Shown: piece after piece, positions 25,885-34,123 of the stretch
Numbering within the stretch: position 1 is the stretch's first letter
How the letters are laid out: the number at the start of each line of letters is the position of its first letter
From: Candidatus Rhodoferax randersensis
GTDB lineage: Bacteria > Pseudomonadota > Gammaproteobacteria > Burkholderiales > Burkholderiaceae_C
Assembly: GCA_016718155.1 (NCBI GenBank)
Contig: JADKEH010000004.1
Location: 124,001 to 188,000 of the forward strand
Length of the DNA: 64,000 nucleotides
Direction of reading: 5' to 3'
Made by a program: the position numbers and the translations under genes
Notes under the pieces: generated by a model
What the model was told of the DNA's origin: nothing
Databases searched by the model: none
Seen by the model: only the letters and a program-made list of their open reading frames with translations

Positions 25885-27768
25885 CTACCCTTGACTTGGC
25901 TTGATCTGCGCTTCTGGCTCAGGTCGCCAAACCGTACCAATTGACACATTTTTCAGCTTATTTTGCCTACCGTACCACAAATTGACCAGCCCGCGCGAGA
26001 AGAACACACCTGAGAACATGCTCGTCAAAATGCCCAGGCAATGCACCACCGCAAACCCACGCACCGGCCCCGACCCGAAGGCCAACAAGGCCATGCCAGC
26101 GATCAGCGTGGTCACGTTGGAGTCCAGAATCGTGGCCCAGGCGCGGTCGTAACCGGCATGAATCGCCGCCTGCGGCGAGGCGCCATTGCGCAGTTCCTCG
26201 CGCACCCGCTCGTTGATCAGCACATTGGAGTCAATCGCCATGCCCAGCACCAGCGCCATCGCGGCCATGCCTGGCAAGGTGAGTGTGGCCTGCAGCATCG
26301 ACAACACCGCCACCAGCAGCAACAGGTTGACGGCCAGCGAGATGCTGGAAATCACACCGAATAACATGTAATAGACGCACATGAAAGCGGTCACGGCCAC
26401 AAAGCCCCAGGTCACACTGTCGAAACCCTTGGCAATGTTCTCGGCGCCCAGGCTCGGGCCGATGGTGCGCTCCTCAATGATTTCCATCGGTGCGGCCAAG
26501 GACCCGGCGCGCAGCAGCAGGGCCAAATCATTGGCTTCGGTGATGCTCATCGAGCCTGAAATCTGGAAGCGGTTGCCCAATTCGCCCTGAATCACTGGTG
26601 CGGTCAACACTTCGCCCTTGCCCTTTTCGAACAGCACGATGGCCATGCGCTTCTTGAGGTTCTCACGGCTGACGTCACGCATGATGCGCCCGCCCTTGGC
26701 ATCCACCGTCAGATCAACCTTGGGTTGCTGGCTTTGCGAGTCCAGACCGGGTTGCGCATCGGTCAGGCTGTCACCCGTCAAGATCACCTGCTTCTTGACG
26801 ATCACGGCGCGGCCATCACGCTCCAGGAAGCGTTCGCTGCCAAACGGCACCACGCCACTGCCAGACACTGCGGCCTGCGCTTCGGCACTCTCGTCCACCA
26901 TGCGCAACTCCAGCGTCGCCGTGCGACCCAGAATGTCTTTGGCCTTGGCGGTATCCTGCACGCCAGGCAACTGCACCACGATGCGGTCAAGGCCTTGTTG
27001 CTGGATCACCGGCTCCGCCACACCCAGTTCGTTGATGCGGTTGTGCAGAGTGGTGATGTTCTGCTTGAGCGCCTGGTCCTGCACGCGCCTGGCCGCTTCG
27101 GGCTTGATCGAAGCGGCCAACTTGTACTGCGTGCCGTCCGGCGCCGAGCTGACCTGCAGATCGGTGAACTGGTCCGCAATCAGCGCCTTGGCCGCGTCCA
27201 GCGTCTGGGTATCCCGAAACAGGATCTCAATATGTTGCACGTTGCGCGTGATGCCGCTGTGGCGCACGTTCTTCTCGCGCAGGCCGCTGCGGATGTCACC
27301 AGCCAGTGCCTCGGCCTTCTTGGTCAGCGCCGCCTGCATGTCCACCTGCAGCATGAAGTGCACCCCACCGCGCAGATCGAGGCCCAGGTACATCGGCACG
27401 GCATTGAGTGAACGCAGCCACGATGGACTGCGGGACAGCAAGTTGAGCGCCACCACATAGCCTGGATTGGTCGCATCGGGGTTCAAAGCCTTCTGCATGA
27501 CGTCCTTGGCCTTGATCTGCGTATCGGTATCGGCCAGCCTGACCTTGAGCGATGTGCCATCGAGCGCCACCAGATCAGCAGTGATACCAGCGGCCTTCAG
27601 CGCCTCTTCAACGCGGACCTGGGTCGTACTGTCCACCTTGACCGACGATTTGGCGGCCGACACCTGCACCGCCGGGGCTTCGCCAAAAAAGTTCGGCAGG
27701 GTAAACAGCGCCCCCACCACCAGCGCGATCAAGATGATCGCGTATTTCCACATGGGGTAACGATTCAT
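25885..27768 (-). CDS. secD: Protein translocase subunit SecD
   Basis: A 627-residue membrane protein beginning MNRYPMWKYAIILIALVVGA with a membrane helix, a large periplasmic region carrying YLGLDLRGGVHFMLQVDM and AVPMYLG, and five C-terminal helices including LPGMAAMALVLGMAIDSNVL and FAVVHCLGILTSMFSGVFFS. This is the P1/P4 architecture of SecD. It is co-transcribed with yajC (47-base gap) and secF. Queuosine genes tgt and queA, common upstream neighbours, are absent. Confidence 0.95.
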   Translation of the reverse strand: MNRYPMWKYAIILIALVVGALFTLPNFFGEAPAVQVSAAKSSVKVDSTTQVRVEEALKAAGITADLVALDGTSLKVRLADTDTQIKAKDVMQKALNPDATNPGYVVALNLLSRSPSWLRSLNAVPMYLGLDLRGGVHFMLQVDMQAALTKKAEALAGDIRSGLREKNVRHSGITRNVQHIEILFRDTQTLDAAKALIADQFTDLQVSSAPDGTQYKLAASIKPEAARRVQDQALKQNITTLHNRINELGVAEPVIQQQGLDRIVVQLPGVQDTAKAKDILGRTATLELRMVDESAEAQAAVSGSGVVPFGSERFLERDGRAVIVKKQVILTGDSLTDAQPGLDSQSQQPKVDLTVDAKGGRIMRDVSRENLKKRMAIVLFEKGKGEVLTAPVIQGELGNRFQISGSMSITEANDLALLLRAGSLAAPMEIIEERTIGPSLGAENIAKGFDSVTWGFVAVTAFMCVYYMLFGVISSISLAVNLLLLVAVLSMLQATLTLPGMAAMALVLGMAIDSNVLINERVREELRNGASPQAAIHAGYDRAWATILDSNVTTLIAGMALLAFGSGPVRGFAVVHCLGILTSMFSGVFFSRGLVNLWYGRQNKLKNVSIGTVWRPEPEAQIKPSQG

Positions 27769-27815
27769 AACGCCCTACTCGAAATAACAAACAACCGCTG
27801 CGCCACTGGCGCAAC

Positions 27816-28145
27816 TTATTTGATGCTGCCCTTGGGCAACACCTGCACCACCGCCGTGCGCTGCACCTGAACTTCAACGCCATTGGCAATCTCGATTCCC
27901 AGGTTGCCCTCGCCTAGTTTGCTGATCTTGCCAAGCAAACCACCCGCGGTAACCACCTCGTCGCCTTTGGCCAGTGCATCGATCATGGACCGATGCTCCT
28001 TTTGCTTCTTCATCTGGGGGCGGATCATCACAAAGTAAAGCACCACAAACATCAAAACCAGCGGCAAGATGCTCATGAGCGTGGACTGCGTATCGCCGCC
28101 AGCGGCAGCGGCAGCGGTTTGAGCAAAAGCGGAAGAAATGAACAC
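27816..28145 (-). CDS. yajC: Sec translocon accessory protein YajC
   Basis: A 109-residue protein with one membrane helix (STLMSILPLVLMFVVLYFVM) followed by the family motif RPQMKKQKEHRSMIDALAKG, then GDEVVTAGGLLGKI. GTG at 28145 is preferred: GGAG stands 7 bases upstream and the product then starts MFISSAFAQ, like relatives in Burkholderiales. In-frame codons upstream add sequence not found in the family. It forms part of SecDF-YajC. Confidence 0.9.
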   Translation of the reverse strand: MFISSAFAQTAAAAAGGDTQSTLMSILPLVLMFVVLYFVMIRPQMKKQKEHRSMIDALAKGDEVVTAGGLLGKISKLGEGNLGIEIANGVEVQVQRTAVVQVLPKGSIK

Positions 28146-28229
28146 GGACAACTCCACAATAAAAGGACACAAAACAAGCACAGAACCTGCCATTCCCGGC
28201 GCGCGAGAAAGCGGGGCAGTTAACCTTTC

Positions 28230-28235
28230 ATTGTA
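28230..28235 (-). promoter_or_regulatory. Possible -10 box for yajC-secD-secF
   Basis: TACAAT on the minus strand, 85 bases upstream of the yajC start, differs from TATAAT at one place. A good -35 partner was not recognised, so this is weak. Confidence 0.25.
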
Positions 28236-28302
28236 TGCGGGGCGCATTGGCACCCGCACGCTTCCTGACCGATAGCCAGGTTGCGCCCAAGCAAACCCGT
28301 GC

Positions 28303-31300
28303 TCAAGCCGCCCGGCGCGCCGGGGTTGACGCGCGAAAGCGCAGCAACAGCGCCGCCCAGGTCTGCCTGGCGGCGGCCAGGTGACGCGCCTTGACGTGGC
28401 CAAAGCCCTTGATCTGCTCGGGCACGCGGGCGATCTCCAGCGCCAGCTTGACCTGGGGCCCGTCTTCAAAACGACCCAACCCTTGCAACAACTCCCGCAC
28501 ACTGGCTCGGTACTCGCCAATCAGGGCGCGCTCCTGGCGCCGCTCCTCGCTGCGGCCAAAGACATCAAAGGCGCCGCCGCGAAGAACCTTCAGGGGTGCC
28601 AACAGCTTGAACAGGGTCAAGGTCGCCGGGCCGAACTTGCGCTTTTGCAACTCCCCTTTGTCGTTCTTATTGGCCAACAGCGGTGGCGCCAAGTGGTAGT
28701 GCAGGCTGAATTCGCCCTCGAACATGTTACCAATGCGACGCTGAAACGCCGCGTCGGCGTGCAGCCGGGCCACTTCGTACTCATCCTTATAGGCCATCAA
28801 CTTGAACAGGTTCTTGGCAACCGCTTCGCTCAACAGCGAACTGGCGCCGCCCGCCGTCTCGGCCTGGCGCACCTGGTTCACAAAGGCCTCGTAGTCTTGG
28901 GCATAGGCCGCGTTCTGGTAGGCGGTGAGGAACTCGACGCGGCGTGCGACCACCACGTCCAGGCTGGGCGGTCGCTTGAATTCAATCACTTGTCCGGGAT
29001 CAAGCAGACCCTCCACCGCGCTCCAGTTGTGCGCCGCCTGGCGGCCCCACTCGAAGGCGGTCTTGTTGGCTTCCACGGCGACGGCGTTGAGTTCAATGGC
29101 GCGCAACAAAGCGTGCCGCGACAAGGGCATCCAGCCCTTTTGCCAGGCGTAGCCAAGCATCATCGGGTTGGTGTACAGGCTGTCGCCCATCAGCTTGACC
29201 GCTGCCGCGTCGGCATTGAAGCTAGCTACAGCCTCGGCACCCACGCACTTGATGATCTCGTCGGCGCAAGCCTGCGCCGGGTTCTGCCAATTGCCGTCTT
29301 TCACGAAACCCGCGGTCGGTGTGCTGTGCGAATTGAGCGCCACACGGGTGCGGCCCTGAGCCATGCGCAGCACGGTCTCCTTGCCAGCCGTGACGATCGG
29401 ATCGCAGCCCATGATCAGGTCGGCCGCAGCCATGCTGACGCGGGTGGTACGGATCACCTCCTGCGTGGCGCCGATGAGCACATGGCTCCAGGTGGCGCCA
29501 CCTTTTTGCGCCAGACCGCCGGAGTCCTGCGTCACGATGCCCTTGCCATCCAGGTGCGCCGCCACGCCCAGCAGTTGGCCGATGGTGATGACACCCGTGC
29601 CACCCACCCCGGCCACCACGATGCCCCACACATCTTGCTGCGTGCCACCCAGTGACGGCACGGCCGGCTCCGGCAACACGCCCAGGTCCGCTGGCGAGGC
29701 GGTGAACTGACCGCCCTTGGACTTTTTCTTCAACTGCCCGCCTTCCACCGTAACGAAGCTCGGGCAAAAGCCCTTGACGCAGGAGAAGTCCTTGTTGCAG
29801 CTGGACTGGTTGATTTGCCGCTTGCGGCCAAACTCGGTCTCCAGCGGTTCCACCGACAAGCAATTGGACTGCACGCTGCAGTCGCCACAACCCTCGCACA
29901 CCAGCTCGTTGATGACCACCCGCACGGCCGGGTCCACCAGGCTGCCGCGCTTGCGCCGGCGCCGTTTCTCGGTGGCGCAGGTCTGGTCATAGATGATGAC
30001 GGTGGTGCCCAAGATCACCCTGAATTCGCGCTGAATGCGGTCGAGTTCATCGCGGTGGTGCACGCTGACGCCCTCGGCCAGCGTCAGCCCCTGGTACTTC
30101 TCGGGCTCATCGGTCACCACCACGCACTTGACCACGCCTTCGGCGCGCATCGACTGCGCAATCTGCAGCACCGAATGCCCTTCAGGCCGCTCACCCACCT
30201 GCTGCCCACCGGTCATGGCCACGGCGTCGTTGTACAGAATCTTGTAGGTGATGTTCACGCCGGCTGCAATGCTTTGGCGAATAGCCAGTGAGCCGCTGTG
30301 AAAATAGGTGCCATCACCCAGGTTGGCAAACACATGTTGCTCGTTGGAGAAGGGCTGCTGGCCCATCCAGGGCACGCCCTCGCCGCCCATCTGGGTGAAG
30401 CCCACCGTGGCGCGGTCCATCCAGATCGACATGAAGTGGCAACCAATACCGGCCATGGCGCGCGAGCCCTCGGGCACCTTGGTCGAGGTGTTGTGCGGGC
30501 AGCCCGAACAGAACCAGGGTTGGCGATCCGCCTTGACTTCGAGCACCTGCATGGCGCGCTCTTTGGCCTGCAACAAGGCCAGCCGCGTCTGCATGCGCGC
30601 CGTCAGCTCGGCGTCCAGCCCCAGGCGCGCGAGCCGCTGCGCCAAGGCGCGGGCAATCAAGGCCGGCGACAGGTCGGCATTGGCGCGCAACAGCGTGTGC
30701 GCCGCCGGATTGGGCACCGACCACTCGCCGCCGCTGAAGTCGCCTTCGATCTCGTCAAACTTGCCCAGCACCAGCGGGCGCACGTCGCTGCGCCAGTTGT
30801 AAAGCTGTTCCTTGACCTGGTACTCGATAACCTGGCGCTTCTCCTCGATCACCAAGATCTCGCGCAGACCCGCCGCAAACTCGCGCGTGGACTGGGCTTC
30901 GAGCGGCCACACCACACCAACCTTGTGCAAACGGATGCCGATGCGCTGGCAGGTGGCGTCGTCCAGGCCCAGGTCGATCAGGGCCTGGCGCGTGTCGTTG
31001 AAGGCCTTGCCGCTGGCGATCAGACCCAGGCGGTCGTGCGGTCCCTCGATGACGTTGTAGTTGAGGCGGTTGGCGCGGATATAGGCCAGCGCGGCGTACC
31101 ACTTGAAGTCGAACAGGCGCGCCTCCTGGTCCAGCGCGTGGTCCGGCCAGCGGATGTGCACGCCGCCCGGCGGCATCTCGAAGTCGGTCGGCAGCTTGAT
31201 CTGCACCCGATCCGGGTCAATCTCCACCGTGGCGCTGGATTCGACAATTTCCTGAATCGTCTTCATGCCCGCCCAGACACCGGAGAAGCGGCTCATGGCA

Positions 31301-31896
31301 AAGGCGTGCACGCCCAGGTCCAGTATCTCCTGCACGGTGGAGGGAAAGAACACCGGCGAGCCGCAGGCTTTGAAGATATGGTCGCTCTGGTGCACGGCTG
31401 TCGAGCTCTTGGCCACGTGGTCATCGCCGGCCACGGCGATGACGCCGCCCCAGGGCGTGGTGCCGGCCATGTTGGCGTGCTTGAACACGTCGGAGCAACG
31501 GTCCACGCCGGGGCCCTTGCCGTACCAGATGCCAAACACGCCATCAAATTTGTTGCTGCCCTTGGGAGCGAAGCCCATTTGCTGGGTGCCCCACAAGGCG
31601 GTGGCCGCCAGTTCCTCGTTGACACCGGGCTGGAACACGATGTTGCGAGCCTGCAGGTACTTCTTGGCCTTCACCAGGGCCTGGTCGTAACCGCCCAGGG
31701 GCGAGCCCCGGTAACCGCTGATGAAGCCGCCGGTGTTCTTGCCAAGGCGCTGGTCACGCAACTGTTGCAGCATGGGCAGCTTGACCAAGGCGTGAATGCC
31801 GCTCATGAAAGCACGCCCCTGGTCAAGCGCGTATTTGTCGTCCAGGGTGACGGTTTCCAGGGCTTGGCGAATGTGCTCGGGCAGCGGTGCGTTCAT
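28303..31896 (-). CDS. Indolepyruvate ferredoxin oxidoreductase, single-chain form
   Basis: A 1197-residue fusion of alpha, beta-like, ferredoxin and gamma parts. The N-terminus has RLGKNTGGFISGYRGSPLGG; a TPP segment holds GCPHNTSTKVPEG, MAGIGCHFMS and NLGDGTYFHSGSLAIRQS; the cysteine cluster CEGCGDCSVQSNC with CVKGFCPSF follows near residue 670-720; the gamma-like domain shows VVAGVGGTGVITIGQLLGVA and SGGLAQKGGATWSHVLIG. The enzyme decarboxylates arylpyruvates or branched 2-oxoacids to acyl-CoA during amino acid breakdown. Length fits the aerobic bacterial one-chain family. It stands alone upstream of yajC. Confidence 0.92.
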   Translation of the reverse strand: MNAPLPEHIRQALETVTLDDKYALDQGRAFMSGIHALVKLPMLQQLRDQRLGKNTGGFISGYRGSPLGGYDQALVKAKKYLQARNIVFQPGVNEELAATALWGTQQMGFAPKGSNKFDGVFGIWYGKGPGVDRCSDVFKHANMAGTTPWGGVIAVAGDDHVAKSSTAVHQSDHIFKACGSPVFFPSTVQEILDLGVHAFAMSRFSGVWAGMKTIQEIVESSATVEIDPDRVQIKLPTDFEMPPGGVHIRWPDHALDQEARLFDFKWYAALAYIRANRLNYNVIEGPHDRLGLIASGKAFNDTRQALIDLGLDDATCQRIGIRLHKVGVVWPLEAQSTREFAAGLREILVIEEKRQVIEYQVKEQLYNWRSDVRPLVLGKFDEIEGDFSGGEWSVPNPAAHTLLRANADLSPALIARALAQRLARLGLDAELTARMQTRLALLQAKERAMQVLEVKADRQPWFCSGCPHNTSTKVPEGSRAMAGIGCHFMSIWMDRATVGFTQMGGEGVPWMGQQPFSNEQHVFANLGDGTYFHSGSLAIRQSIAAGVNITYKILYNDAVAMTGGQQVGERPEGHSVLQIAQSMRAEGVVKCVVVTDEPEKYQGLTLAEGVSVHHRDELDRIQREFRVILGTTVIIYDQTCATEKRRRRKRGSLVDPAVRVVINELVCEGCGDCSVQSNCLSVEPLETEFGRKRQINQSSCNKDFSCVKGFCPSFVTVEGGQLKKKSKGGQFTASPADLGVLPEPAVPSLGGTQQDVWGIVVAGVGGTGVITIGQLLGVAAHLDGKGIVTQDSGGLAQKGGATWSHVLIGATQEVIRTTRVSMAAADLIMGCDPIVTAGKETVLRMAQGRTRVALNSHSTPTAGFVKDGNWQNPAQACADEIIKCVGAEAVASFNADAAAVKLMGDSLYTNPMMLGYAWQKGWMPLSRHALLRAIELNAVAVEANKTAFEWGRQAAHNWSAVEGLLDPGQVIEFKRPPSLDVVVARRVEFLTAYQNAAYAQDYEAFVNQVRQAETAGGASSLLSEAVAKNLFKLMAYKDEYEVARLHADAAFQRRIGNMFEGEFSLHYHLAPPLLANKNDKGELQKRKFGPATLTLFKLLAPLKVLRGGAFDVFGRSEERRQERALIGEYRASVRELLQGLGRFEDGPQVKLALEIARVPEQIKGFGHVKARHLAAARQTWAALLLRFRASTPARRAA

Positions 31897-32022
31897 GGCG
31901 TGGAGTCTCCAGCGAAGGTGCGGGGGTCGCCGCTAACACGGCGAGCAAGGCGCGCGTGGCGCGAACACAAATCTGGTGGCATTGTGTGCGAAAGCGGGTG
32001 AATGCCGGCAAGAGGAAAGTGT

Positions 32023-32169
32023 ATGCCCAGCGAACAGGTAGGTGTTTGCGTTGTTTGCCGCACAGGTGACAGGTGGCGCAAGGACCTGCACACCGGCTTC
32101 TCCCTCGGGGAGCTCAAGGCCAGCAGCGCGCTGTCATTGGGCCATGTGTCTGGCACCAACTCAGGGTGA
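32023..32169 (+). CDS. Small hypothetical protein (48 residues)
   Basis: A short reading frame in the 264-base gap between the IOR start and the mltA stop. It opens MPSEQVGVCVVCRTGDRWRK and is preceded by AGAGGA about 7 bases from the ATG, a good ribosome site. It contains a CVVC pair, no membrane segment, and overlaps the convergent mltA stop by 9 bases. No family recognised. It could be a chance frame. Confidence 0.28.
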   Translation: MPSEQVGVCVVCRTGDRWRKDLHTGFSLGELKASSALSLGHVSGTNSG

Positions 32170-33321
32170 GCGCGGCCACAACACCCACATCTGCAGTGGC
32201 TGCTTGAGCCGTCCCGCCAGTTCGCCCGCCTGCGCACCCCAGCCAGTGAAATAATCTGCCCGCACCGCGCCAACGATGGCGCTGCCGGTGTCCTGAGCCT
32301 GCACCAGTCTCTGCAGATTGACGACAGGACCATTGGACGCCAGCCACACCGGCGTGCCGTAGGGAATGCTGCTGGGGTCCACCGCGATGGAGCGCCCCGG
32401 CGTCAGCGCCACGCCCTGCGCTCCGCGCGGGCCAAAGCCGGCATCCAGATCGGACAAGGCTTCTTCACGAAAAAACACCATGCGCGGGTTGCTCCACAAC
32501 AGCTCCTGCACGCGCTGTGGGTTCTGGGCAATCCAGGCCCGTATGCCCGGCCAGGACGCATCGCGCACCGCACCCTGCTCCAACAGCCAGCGGCCCACGC
32601 TTTTGTAGGGCTGCTCGTTGCTGCCGGCGTAGGCCACGCGCAGCAAGCGCACCTGGCCATCAGGCTCGGTCACACGCAGCCGCCCCGAGCCCTGAATCTG
32701 CAGAATCAACGCGTCCACCGGGTCCGCCAGGAACGCAATCTCGCGTCCCCTGAGCGCAGCCTGGGCGGCGGGCAGGGTGTCTATTTCTTGCCGCGAGTAC
32801 CACGGCTTGCGCTGCGTCAGACCAACTGGCGTCTGGTACAGCGCCGCTGAAAAGCCAGGCGTGGGCAACCGGGAGGCTTCGAACATCGGCTCAAAGTAGC
32901 CGGTCAACAGGCCGGGGCCCTCGTCGACCAGGGCTTCCACCCGGTAGGGCTGCAAGCGTGAAGTCATCCATTTCAATTGCTCATCGGCGCTGCCAATGCT
33001 CAGGCGGCGAACCTCGGGACACAGCGCCACGAAGGCCGCCGCGGGCCGCTCACAGCTTCTCAACCAGGCGTTCCAGGCTTCGTGCAAGGTATCCCGCCCG
33101 AAGCCTGGCAATTGGGTCCACGGCACCGCGATCCAGCGACTCTTGCCTTGCGCCAGCGCTGGCAATCCCGACTCGGCCCAGTCCACTGAACGGGCGGACT
33201 TGCTGACCTGCGCCGGCAAACTCGAGCTCTGATCGACCGGGTCATATTTGGGCGCGCTGCCACAGCCCGCCAGTATTCCTACAATCGCGCCACTCACCAC
33301 ATTGCACAGGAGTCGTTTCAT
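32161..33321 (-). CDS. mltA: Membrane-bound lytic murein transglycosylase A
   Basis: A 386-residue outer-membrane lipoprotein that cleaves peptidoglycan to 1,6-anhydromuropeptides. The signal MKRLLCNVVSGAIVGILAGC gives the lipobox LAGC with the lipidated cysteine at residue 20. The MltA domain holds LLTGYFEPMFEAS near 137 and IQGSGRLRVTEPDGQVRLLR, and the C-terminal 3D domain holds GVALTPGRSIAVDPSSIPYG and VQAQDTGSAIVGAVRADYF with its three aspartates. ATG at 33321 is chosen because the signal peptide begins there; the frame open to 33471 is antisense to the next small gene. Confidence 0.92.
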   Translation of the reverse strand: MKRLLCNVVSGAIVGILAGCGSAPKYDPVDQSSSLPAQVSKSARSVDWAESGLPALAQGKSRWIAVPWTQLPGFGRDTLHEAWNAWLRSCERPAAAFVALCPEVRRLSIGSADEQLKWMTSRLQPYRVEALVDEGPGLLTGYFEPMFEASRLPTPGFSAALYQTPVGLTQRKPWYSRQEIDTLPAAQAALRGREIAFLADPVDALILQIQGSGRLRVTEPDGQVRLLRVAYAGSNEQPYKSVGRWLLEQGAVRDASWPGIRAWIAQNPQRVQELLWSNPRMVFFREEALSDLDAGFGPRGAQGVALTPGRSIAVDPSSIPYGTPVWLASNGPVVNLQRLVQAQDTGSAIVGAVRADYFTGWGAQAGELAGRLKQPLQMWVLWPRSP

Positions 33322-33481
33322 GGTGCTGATTTTGCTCGAAGCGCTGGGCGCCCTGGCGCTGCTGCTGCTGATCGTGTGGTGGACCATGTTTTCGGGCCGA
33401 AAAAACGGTGAACTGCCAAACCGGCACGTCAACGACACCATCGAGACAACCGCCACCAAGCCACCACCCAAGTCGGATTAG
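33320..33481 (+). CDS. Small single-pass membrane protein (53 residues)
   Basis: Starts MVLILLEALGALALLLLIVW, an N-terminal membrane helix, followed by a polar tail with NGELPNRHVNDTIETTATKP. AGGAG lies 7 bases before the ATG. The ATG overlaps the mltA start codon on the other strand: both share CATG at 33319-33322. Family unknown. The strong ribosome site and helix make it likely real. It ends 9 bases before the convergent FixJ-like gene. Confidence 0.6.
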   Translation: MVLILLEALGALALLLLIVWWTMFSGRKNGELPNRHVNDTIETTATKPPPKSD

Positions 33482-33490
33482 CCTGTAGTG

Positions 33491-34114
33491 CTATATATGT
33501 CGTAGCACGTTGACCAGTTCCACAGCCGACTTGACGGCCATTTTGTCGAACACACGGGCACGGTGCACCTCCACCGTGCGGACGCTGATGTCCAGTTGAT
33601 CGGCGATCAACTTGTTGGGCAGACCGTCCGCCACGCAACGCATCACATCGCGCTCGCGCTCCGTCAAGTCCGCCAGCCGCGCCTGCAAATGGTCCCGCTC
33701 AAGGCGCGCTGTCACCCAAGTGCGCGACTGGGTCAAAGCCTGTTCGATACGATCCACCAGCGCGTTGTCGGAGAATGGCTTCTCACAAAAGTCGAAGGCA
33801 CCACGCTTGACCGCGTCCACCGCCGTCGGCACATCGGCGTGCCCGGTCAGAAAGATGACCGGCATCGACTGGTGCTGCCCGCGTTGCACCAACCAGTCAA
33901 ACAGGGCCAGGCCGCTCATGCCGGGCATGCGAACATCGAGCAACAGGCAGCAAGGCTGGCTTGGCGGTGAGCGCAACAGGACTTGCTGCATGGCACTGGC
34001 GCTGTCAAACACTTCGCTGGTCAGTCGGCGCGAACGCAGCAACCAAGCCAGTGCGTCACGCACGCCCGCGTCATCGTCCACCACATACACGACAGCGTCT
34101 TGGACTGGTTGCAT
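33491..34114 (-). CDS. FixJ-family response regulator (REC + LuxR HTH)
   Basis: A 207-residue regulator. The REC domain (about 8-125) has VYVVDDDAGVRDALAWLL, the phosphoacceptor CLLLDVRMPGMSGLALFD and AFDFCEKPF with the conserved lysine. The C-terminal helix-turn-helix (about 140-205) reads LTERERDVMRCVADGLPNKL and DISVRTVEVHRARVFDKM. It lies 9 bases downstream of its PAS kinase gene and is surely its partner. Target genes are unknown. Confidence 0.9.
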   Translation of the reverse strand: MQPVQDAVVYVVDDDAGVRDALAWLLRSRRLTSEVFDSASAMQQVLLRSPPSQPCCLLLDVRMPGMSGLALFDWLVQRGQHQSMPVIFLTGHADVPTAVDAVKRGAFDFCEKPFSDNALVDRIEQALTQSRTWVTARLERDHLQARLADLTERERDVMRCVADGLPNKLIADQLDISVRTVEVHRARVFDKMAVKSAVELVNVLRHI

Positions 34115-34123
34115 GGCAGCATT

